Source: an uncultured Lachnospiraceae bacterium | GTDB lineage: Bacteria > Bacillota > Clostridia > Lachnospirales > Lachnospiraceae | Assembly: GCA_900539175.1 (NCBI GenBank) | Contig: UQAW01000047.1 | Coordinates: forward strand, 1 to 30,147 | DNA length: 30,147 nt | Direction: 5' to 3' | In this document: piece after piece, positions 25,530 to 30,147 of the stretch | How the letters are laid out: the number at the start of each line of letters is the position of its first letter | Position numbering within the stretch: the stretch's first letter is position 1 | Notes under the pieces: model-generated | Told to the model about the DNA's origin: nothing | The model's input: the letters and a program-made list of their open reading frames with translations, nothing else | Databases searched by the model: none | Program-made: the position numbers and the translations under genes

Positions 25530-25727
25530 TTGATATGATACCAGGGTCAAAAGGTTATGCTTTTTTATGCTTGCATGAAAAAGCATAACTTTGAGACCCG
25601 CAAAACATGAGAAAGTAGCCCGAATAGGGCGGATTTCGAATGTTTTTAGGATTGCGGGAGCACAAAGTGCGTAGCAATCCGTAGGTATCATGGGGCAAAA
25701 TACCTTTTGACCCCAACATCTTGATAT
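25530..25727. mobile_element. Family A MITE-like element (25537-25720) with 7-bp flanking direct repeat
   Basis: The 184-bp body begins GATACCAGGGTCAAAAGGT (25537-25555); the reverse complement of its end (25702-25720) begins GATGTTGGGGTCAAAAGGT. This gives 19-bp terminal inverted repeats, 15 of 19 identical, with a perfect 12-bp core. TTGATAT abuts both ends exactly (25530-25536 and 25721-25727), as expected for a target duplication. Inside are a long hairpin at 25544-25599 (22 pairs with three mismatches, plus an extension in the loop), a small GCCC/GGGC hairpin at 25618-25630 and the GGATTGC/GCAATCC hairpin at 25649-25680. No open reading frame fits. With the neighbouring promoters it fills the 25500-25886 gap. 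Confidence 0.75.
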
Positions 25728-25796
25728 AAGTATAACCGATTTCATCTAAAAATGAAATAAGAAAATGAAAAACCTTATAAAATTTATTTTTTGTAC

Positions 25797-25825
25797 TTGC
25801 AAAACTACCTGTTTTCTGTTAGAAT
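25797..25825 (+). promoter_or_regulatory. Predicted sigma-A promoter of rpmB
   Basis: TTGCAA (25797-25802) and TAGAAT (25820-25825) are 17 bases apart, about 60 bases before the rpmB start. It lies outside the family A element. Confidence 0.6.
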
Positions 25826-25886
25826 AACTTGTGTTGTGAGTCTGAATACTTTCAGACTAATTTGTACGGTCAAGGAGGTGCGAGGC

Positions 25887-26072
25887 ATGGCTAAATGTGC
25901 TGTTTGTGAAAAAGGTGCTCATTTCGGTAATAATGTAAGTCATTCACATAGAAGATCAAACAAGATGTGGAAATCCAACGTTAAATCTGTAAAAGTTAAA
26001 GTTAACGGTATTCCGCAGAAAATGTATGTTTGTACTTCTTGCTTGAGATCCGGAAAAGTTGAGCGTGCGTAA
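25887..26072 (+). CDS. rpmB: 50S ribosomal protein L28
   Basis: The 61-residue protein begins MAKCAVCEKGAHFGNNVSHSHRRSN and ends YVCTSCLRSGKVERA. It is the zinc-binding (C+) form of L28, with two CxxC pairs (CAVC and CTSC). The start at 25887 follows AAGGAGG at suitable distance; a longer in-frame opening from 25791 overlaps the promoter. It is monocistronic and divergent from yloU. Confidence 0.97.
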   Translation: MAKCAVCEKGAHFGNNVSHSHRRSNKMWKSNVKSVKVKVNGIPQKMYVCTSCLRSGKVERA

Positions 26073-26083
26073 GCATCATAGAC

Positions 26084-26116
26084 AAGAGCCTTCACGATGT
26101 GGGGGCTTCTTTTTTT
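26084..26116 (+). terminator. Terminator of rpmB
   Basis: AAGAGCC (26084-26090) pairs with GGCTTCTT (26104-26111) with one bulge, and the inner CAC/GTG adds to the stem; a run of T follows (26110-26116). Confidence 0.65.
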
Positions 26117-26135
26117 GCCTTTTTTGGGATGGGAC

Positions 26136-26332
26136 GGAAAAGAAGGGGAAGGCGGCGGGGAGCCGTCTGAGGTTTGCTTGCTTCTGCGCTTCTCCTCAGC
26201 TAACTTGCGTTCTCACTAAGTTCATCGCCAATGGGCTCTTCACTAAGTGGTCACAGCAAGTGGATCTTCGGACGCGCTCCGAAGTCAGCGCAAACCTCAG
26301 ACGGCTCCCCGCCGCCCTTCCCCTTCTTTTCC
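26136..26332. repeat. Family B palindromic repeat, full form with GC-rich arms
   Basis: Arms at 26136-26177 and 26290-26332 are inverted repeats of 42 and 43 bases that differ by one extra C. They contain the GC-rich block GGCGGCGGGGAGCCGTCTGA. They enclose a 112-base core. On the minus strand the part of the core from 26294 to 26219 is about 95% identical to 30018-30093. The core holds the hairpin CTTCGGA/TCCGAAG and two near repeats of ACTTAGTGA. There is no flanking direct repeat and no open reading frame with a start signal. It occupies most of the gene-free stretch 26073-26429; the remaining part next to the ABC permease gene shows nothing clear. Confidence 0.8.
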
Positions 26333-26429
26333 TGATTTCTATGCCAGAAGAATGGCTTCTTATTGTTTCATTCTTTTTGGAGCGTGTTTGAAAAGTATAG
26401 AATGTTTTGCATATAATAATTGATCCTTA

Positions 26430-27200
26430 TCAGATGTTTTTCTTATTAAATGCAAAGATAGAAAGTATGATGTTCATAGCGATTAATGTACCCGTAATTA
26501 TAATGGCTATGGAATAATTGCTTGTTTTACTCCCTTCAGCTAATAACTCTGCTGATTCCATGAGGTGTGAAGGAACGTACATTTTGATCTCAGGAATCAA
26601 TCCCAGCAGATAGGTCGCAAGGAAAGCTGCTCCTGCCGAAAGTGTGATAGCGGATGTTGTTCTAAAAAGAGTGGACGCAAGTGTAAGTACGGTTATCAGC
26701 CATAGTCCAAAGAAATAAAAGCAAAAGACAGCAAACAGTATATGACGGACAATGCTGTTGTCCCAGAAGTAAGCATTGTAGCCATAGGTGATTCCATAGC
26801 TTATCAGATATCCGAAGGTCCAGGTCAAACACATTACAACTGTTTTTGAAAGGAGTATTTTCCAGCGGTCCAGCCCTTTTGTTACAACGTTGATGAGAGT
26901 TCCTTTTTGGTATTCTGCTGTGAAAATACTGCTGAACATCACAAGGACGATAATTAGTGCTATCGGCATGTTTTTAAAGAATTGTATCCATGAGGTCAAT
27001 GCATTGACCTCTACGCTGACCACAGCCATGCCGCTTTCAGCAAGCTGTTCTGACATCCGTTCCATAAGCCATGGTGTTATTTTGGCTATGACAGGATTCA
27101 TAATGCCGAACAGACAAAAAATCATTGTAAGAATAAAAAATTTTCCTGTTCGAAGCTGCTCTAAGAATTCTTTTTTCGTAAAAGCCATAAATTGTTTCAT
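26430..27200 (-). CDS. ABC-2 type transporter permease (YxlG-like)
   Basis: The 256-residue membrane protein begins with a short cytoplasmic start (MKQFMAFTKKEFLEQLRTGKF) typical of ABC-2 permeases, then about six membrane segments; the extracellular loop between the first two is large (about residues 45-70). FTAEYQKGTLINVVTKGLDRWKILLSK is the conserved coupling-helix region of the family. It overlaps the ATPase gene by 4 bases (ATGA), so the two subunits are translated together. The substrate is unknown; gene order suggests an exporter or resistance pump. No convincing terminator follows; the family B repeat begins about 100 bases downstream. Confidence 0.9.
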   Translation of the reverse strand: MKQFMAFTKKEFLEQLRTGKFFILTMIFCLFGIMNPVIAKITPWLMERMSEQLAESGMAVVSVEVNALTSWIQFFKNMPIALIIVLVMFSSIFTAEYQKGTLINVVTKGLDRWKILLSKTVVMCLTWTFGYLISYGITYGYNAYFWDNSIVRHILFAVFCFYFFGLWLITVLTLASTLFRTTSAITLSAGAAFLATYLLGLIPEIKMYVPSHLMESAELLAEGSKTSNYSIAIIITGTLIAMNIILSIFAFNKKNI

Positions 27201-28099
27201 TTGGCAGCCACCTCCAAAAACAAATCTTCCAGAGTTGGTTCTAATCTTTCCAGACGCTGAATTGAAATATTATTCCGCGACAACCATTTCATGAGTTCTA
27301 TCATATCGTTTTCACCTTTTTCAGTAAGCAGCAGCTTTGTTGCATCTATCCGTTTAGCATTGACGTAATTGTTGAGAAAAGCATCAACATCTTTGGTTTT
27401 AGAAAATTCAATTTTTATACGATCGCCCTTTCTGATCTTCTTTATCTCTTCTAATGTCCCCTCAAGAGCAATCCTTCCTTTGTTGAGAAAGGCAATACGG
27501 TCACAGATTCGTTCCACATCGGAAAGAATGTGGGTAGAAAACAAAACCGTTGTTTGTTTTCTCACAGAATATAGGATATCCAGAATTTCTTTTCTGCCAA
27601 TAGGGTCAAGAGCTGAAGTAGGCTCATCACAAATAAGCAGTTTGGGACTGTTAAAGAGAGCCTGCGCAATACCAAGCCTTTGTTTCATTCCACGGGAAAA
27701 TCCATGAATACGTATGTTTGCATTTTCAAGCCCTACAAGCTTCAAAAGTTCTGCGGTTTTTTTTCGGATTTCTTCGCTGCACATTCCTGTTATCTGACCG
27801 CACATGGACAAATATTCGCCTGGAGTCATAAAATCGTAAAACTCCGGAACATCCGGCAGATAACCGATATATTTGTTAGTTCTATTTTGACCGAAGGTTA
27901 CTTTTTCATCATTTACAAATAGTTCTCCGTTATCTGCTTGAAGTAACCCCAGCACCATCTTCATCGTAGTGGTCTTACCCGCACCATTTTGTCCAACAAA
28001 ACCGAATATAGAATGTTCAGGCACAGATAAATTCAGGTCATCTATTACTTTGTTTGTTCCAAAGGACTTGGTGATATGTGAGATTTCTAAAATATTCAT
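27197..28099 (-). CDS. ABC transporter ATP-binding protein (YxlF-like)
   Basis: The 300-residue ATPase has Walker A GQNGAGKTTT (about residue 40), a Q-loop region, the signature FSRGMKQRLGIAQAL, Walker B LLICDEPTSALDP and the H-loop FSTHILSDVERI, then a C-terminal extension (about 215-300) typical of drug and bacteriocin-type exporters. The second ATG at 28099 (MNILEISH) is preferred because AGGAG lies 5 bases before it; it overlaps the stop of the preceding gene (TGATG). It pairs with the permease downstream. Confidence 0.93.
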   Translation of the reverse strand: MNILEISHITKSFGTNKVIDDLNLSVPEHSIFGFVGQNGAGKTTTMKMVLGLLQADNGELFVNDEKVTFGQNRTNKYIGYLPDVPEFYDFMTPGEYLSMCGQITGMCSEEIRKKTAELLKLVGLENANIRIHGFSRGMKQRLGIAQALFNSPKLLICDEPTSALDPIGRKEILDILYSVRKQTTVLFSTHILSDVERICDRIAFLNKGRIALEGTLEEIKKIRKGDRIKIEFSKTKDVDAFLNNYVNAKRIDATKLLLTEKGENDMIELMKWLSRNNISIQRLERLEPTLEDLFLEVAAK

Positions 28100-28299
28100 C
28101 ATGTCTCCTCTTTTCCTAACATAAAATACAGAATCGGTCCGATAAACTGCATTCCGATGATAGCAATCATCAGCCACATAGATCGGTTGCCACGCTTGTA
28201 ATTCTTATGCGTAAGAATGTGCCACAGCGTATAACCTAAAAGCACAAATTCTACGACGATCAACGGAATTAAAAAAGGTAACATCTCAGCAATATCCAT
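28099..28299 (-). CDS. Small PLDc_N-domain membrane protein (YxlE-like)
   Basis: The 66-residue protein has two membrane segments (LPFLIPLIVVEFVLLGYTLWHIL and MWLMIAIIGMQFIGPILYFML) around a basic loop (KNYKRGNRS), and ends GKEET. This is the layout of the PLDc_N (phospholipase D nuclease N-terminal) family, with the IGPILYF motif. In Bacillus YxlE of the sigY operon has this form and limits sigma-Y activity. It overlaps both neighbours by one base (TAATG before, TGATG after), so translation is coupled. Confidence 0.85.
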   Translation of the reverse strand: MDIAEMLPFLIPLIVVEFVLLGYTLWHILTHKNYKRGNRSMWLMIAIIGMQFIGPILYFMLGKEET

Positions 28300-29417
28300 T
28301 ATCTTATCTCCTTCAGTTTGTTTTTTATTCTTTCATACTCAGGTTCACCCTCCAAAACAAAAAACACAGGATTGTCAAAAGATTTCTTTGCATCTTCTAA
28401 AACCAGTTTTCTGTTGCGGGGAGCATTCGCGCCGTTATCAAGCTTATCAAACCATTCTTCAATCCGGTTAAAGTAGTCATCACCGTGCAAAAGCACCTCG
28501 CCTGGCGAGAACAGTTCCGCAAGACATACCACATACTTTTCCGCGTGTCTGAGAGCCTTCTGTTTTTCTTTATGCAACAAACAGCATATCGCTGCCTGAT
28601 ACTCAAACACAGCAGTCACGTTGGGATGGAGTTTTTCAAGCGCATAAGCTTCTATTACTTGTTCTGTGCGGGCAATTGTTTTTTCACAGACAGACAAATC
28701 ATCCGCACATGTAGAAAGATACTCCGTGGCATTTCCAACCAAAGATACTATGTTGTTATACATACTGATCTGTGTAAAACTTTCCGCTCTGTCTTTATCC
28801 CCCGCCATCTTATATGCCTGACTGAGTATAGGACCACTTTGATGATACAATTTATGTGGTTTTGACATTTCTTCAAGTGCGTCAATCACTTCCTGTATCC
28901 GTCCCAGCTGCAAATGAACAAGCGCCTGTAAAACAATGACCTCATCGCAGATACTTACATCTTTACAATTTTTCTTGATGTGCTCACATAGTTCAGAGAT
29001 AGAAATCAGCACTTCGGTTTGTTTTTCCTCTCCATCAGCCAATACATAATGATTGAGCCATAAAGCGCAAATCTGAAAAAGAAAAGGATAACACGAATAA
29101 TATCGCTTTACATACGTCTGCACTTTCTCCATCACTTCTTCAAATGGGCAAGTGGCAAATTCAGCTGCAAATTCCTGATAAAGTTTTTGAATCTGCTCTT
29201 TTGACAACTGCGGTTTGTATCCAATCAATTCGTCAATGGTAACATCAAAGAAGGCGGCAAGCTGCGGTAAAATCGCAATATCCGGAGTACTTTGCCCTGT
29301 TTCCCATTTCGAGACAGAAGCCTTTGTCACTCCGATAAAACCCGCCAACTGCTCCTGTGTTAATTTTCTCTCATGCCGCAGTCGGATAATATTTTCAGAA
29401 ATATTCAATGCATTCAT
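28299..29417 (-). CDS. XRE-family regulator with a C-terminal helical-repeat (TPR-like) domain
   Basis: The 372-residue protein has an N-terminal helix-turn-helix (residues about 6-62: NIIRLRHERKLTQEQLAGFIGVTKASVSKWETGQSTPD, LAAFFDVTIDELIGY) and about 290 residues of helical, Cys- and Leu-rich repeats (LQALVHLQLGRIQEVIDALEEM, LSQAYKMAGDKDRAESF) that resemble TPR units. Such proteins often sense a peptide or other ligand. The ATG at 29417 follows GGAGGT by 7 bases; the upstream frame extension to 29543 runs through the promoter. It is the first gene of a four-gene operon and probably controls it. Confidence 0.88.
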   Translation of the reverse strand: MNALNISENIIRLRHERKLTQEQLAGFIGVTKASVSKWETGQSTPDIAILPQLAAFFDVTIDELIGYKPQLSKEQIQKLYQEFAAEFATCPFEEVMEKVQTYVKRYYSCYPFLFQICALWLNHYVLADGEEKQTEVLISISELCEHIKKNCKDVSICDEVIVLQALVHLQLGRIQEVIDALEEMSKPHKLYHQSGPILSQAYKMAGDKDRAESFTQISMYNNIVSLVGNATEYLSTCADDLSVCEKTIARTEQVIEAYALEKLHPNVTAVFEYQAAICCLLHKEKQKALRHAEKYVVCLAELFSPGEVLLHGDDYFNRIEEWFDKLDNGANAPRNRKLVLEDAKKSFDNPVFFVLEGEPEYERIKNKLKEIR

Positions 29418-29438
29418 ATAACTAACCTCCATACCATC

Positions 29439-29467
29439 ATTATATCCACGGAAAACCTGTATTTCAA
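29439..29467 (-). promoter_or_regulatory. Strong predicted sigma-A promoter of the XRE-ABC operon
   Basis: On the minus strand TTGAAA (29462-29467) and TATAAT (29439-29444) are 17 bases apart. The predicted transcript starts only about 15 bases before the start codon, right at the GGAGGT site. No clear operator dyad is visible. Confidence 0.7.
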
Positions 29468-29522
29468 TGGAGCAAAACGATACTATACGATAAAAAATCA
29501 ACCAACAGGAAACTTCCAGATT

Positions 29523-29565
29523 AAAAAAATCGCATGAAAGCAATATTCAAACATACTTTCATGCG
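29523..29565 (-). terminator. Terminator of the pyrophosphatase-like gene
   Basis: A perfect 10-bp stem CGCATGAAAG / CTTTCATGCG (29531-29540 and 29556-29565) with a 15-base loop is followed on the minus strand by ATTTTTTTAA. It separates this gene from the XRE operon. Confidence 0.85.
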
Positions 29566-29573
29566 TTCATATA

Positions 29574-29903
29574 CTACAGAATGACTTCTGATTCAAAATA
29601 CTGTTCTTGAAAATATACCCAATCCTGTATTTCTTCTTTTGAAAACGAAAGACCAACTGGTGCTACTACCCACTTATCTTCAATATCATTCATTCTATGT
29701 ATAATAGCAATAATTTTCCCTGTAAATTCTTTTACAGGTTCATCCACCCCTAAAATATAGACGTCTTGTTCTTCACCATCAGGCGCCATAATCCCCTCAA
29801 TATAACCATAATTGATTGGATAATAAATATCCGGGTGCCTCGGATGACAAGACCCCAATGGTCTGTCCACTGTCACAGTTACTATTTCTCCAATCCACTT
29901 CAT
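29574..29903 (-). CDS. Shortened family I inorganic pyrophosphatase-like protein
   Basis: The 109-residue protein carries core motifs of soluble family I pyrophosphatase: VTVDRPLGSCHPRHPDIYYPINYGYIEG, then DGEEQDVYILGVDEPV (the DGDPxDV metal-binding block, both Asp kept) and DIEDKWVVAPVG, where a further Asp is kept. Family members usually have about 175 residues; this one lacks roughly 60, chiefly at the ends. Whether it still hydrolyses pyrophosphate is open. AGGAGG lies 9 bases before the ATG; the terminator follows. It is flanked by repeat fragments. Confidence 0.8.
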   Translation of the reverse strand: MKWIGEIVTVTVDRPLGSCHPRHPDIYYPINYGYIEGIMAPDGEEQDVYILGVDEPVKEFTGKIIAIIHRMNDIEDKWVVAPVGLSFSKEEIQDWVYFQEQYFESEVIL

Positions 29904-29934
29904 CTAAGCGCGCCTCCTAAAACTCATCATGAAA

Positions 29935-30002
29935 CTCGCCCTATTCGGGCTACTTAAAAAGATACTTTTAAACCATAGAAGTTAGGAACCAAACAGGGCG
30001 AG
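29935..30002. repeat. Short family A relic with an 8-bp inverted repeat
   Basis: The 19 bases 29937-29955 (CGCCCTATTCGGGCTACTT) are identical to the reverse complement of 25613-25631 inside the MITE-like element and hold its GCCC/GGGC hairpin. CTCGCCCT (29935-29942) and AGGGCGAG (29995-30002) form an inverted repeat around a 52-base spacer. It lies upstream of the pyrophosphatase-like gene, whose promoter was not identified. Confidence 0.5.
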
Positions 30003-30017
30003 CGGAAAGCGGAAAGA

Positions 30018-30093
30018 TTTGCGCTGACTTCGGAGTGCGCCCGAAGATCCACTTGCTGTGAACACTTAGTGAAGAGCCCTTTGGCGATGAACT
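30018..30093 (+). repeat. Family B core without arms
   Basis: These 76 bases match 26219-26294 (read on the minus strand) with 4 substitutions and no gap. The GC-rich arms of that copy are absent and the flanks on both sides are unrelated. The hairpin CTTCGG/CCGAAG is kept even though two of the four changes fall inside it. Confidence 0.8.
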
Positions 30094-30111
30094 GATGTGG
30101 TATAAAAAAAG

Positions 30112-30145
30112 TTGACACCCCATTCTCAAGGATTTGAGATATAAT
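30112..30145 (+). promoter_or_regulatory. Promoter-like sequence with a dyad in an overlong spacer
   Basis: TTGACA (30112-30117) and TATAAT (30140-30145) are perfect boxes but 22 bases apart. The spacer contains the perfect palindrome TCTCAA-GGAT-TTGAGA (30124-30139). The gene it would serve lies beyond the window. Wide spacing weakens the promoter call, unless an activator corrects it. Confidence 0.3.
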
Positions 30146-30147
30146 CT

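Noticed and set aside
25544..25599. Long hairpin as an intrinsic terminator of yloU or rpmB
   Set aside because: Neither strand has a T-run after the stem, and it lies upstream of both genes; it is better explained as part of the MITE-like element.
26059..26391. Plus-strand open frame of 110 codons running from the end of rpmB through the family B repeat
   Set aside because: It has no ribosome binding site of its own, starts inside rpmB, passes through the rpmB terminator, and its composition simply follows the palindromic repeat.
26337..26429. Terminator after the ABC permease gene
   Set aside because: Only a weak 6-bp AGAATG/CATTCT stem without a T-run is present.

Overview
This window looks like a chromosomal segment of a spore-forming, low-to-moderate GC anaerobe of the Clostridia, most likely Lachnospiraceae. 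The reasons are an alpha/beta-type small acid-soluble spore protein, the sporulation membrane protein YlbJ, a short HisG paired with HisZ, the yloU-yloV-recG and rsmD-coaD orders typical of Bacillota, and a DUF6465-type protein with a Lys/Ala-rich tail. The taxon is inferred from gene content and style, not from any search.

Layout. (1) 1-7250: a dispersed repeat and bioY (+), a bidirectional terminator, then on the minus strand a histidine operon read hisZ-hisG-hisD-hisB-hisIE, with larC (nickel-pincer cofactor synthesis) directly behind it. The operon has its own promoter, whose -35 box overlaps the recU stop codon. The hisIE product carries an extra N-terminal HisA/HisF-like barrel that seems to have lost its catalytic aspartates. 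(2) 7250-16969: a tightly packed minus-strand run read pepD, small alarmone synthetase, RsmF-like methyltransferase, RsuA-like pseudouridine synthase, ygiQ, an unknown membrane protein, RluA-like pseudouridine synthase, two tandem lepB copies and recU. It is rich in RNA-modification genes. (3) 17096-20166: ylbJ (+) converges on, and overlaps, the mgsA-rsmD-coaD-coiled-coil group (-). (4) 20341-21324: a spore SASP gene and a convergent DUF6465-type gene share a terminator. (5) 21379-26116: yloU/asp23-yloV-recG (-), divergent from rpmB (+), with a 184-bp MITE-like element between them. (6) 26136-30147: a large palindromic repeat, then a four-gene operon (-) of an XRE regulator, a small PLDc_N membrane protein, an ABC ATPase and a permease whose stops and starts overlap at every junction, then a mini pyrophosphatase-like gene and more repeat fragments.

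Most genes are housekeeping. The least explained material is non-coding: two dispersed repeat families. Family A is a 184-bp element with imperfect 19-bp terminal inverted repeats, a 7-bp flanking direct repeat, and a hairpin supported by compensatory changes between copies at 10-41 and 25649-25680. Family B is a 76-nt core shared at about 95% by two loci with unrelated flanks, one of them enclosed by near-perfect 42-bp GC-rich arms. Also worth a look are the HisF-like/HisIE fusion and the operon resembling yxlE-yxlF-yxlG placed under an XRE regulator. I saw no tRNA, rRNA, CRISPR array, prophage or intact insertion sequence.
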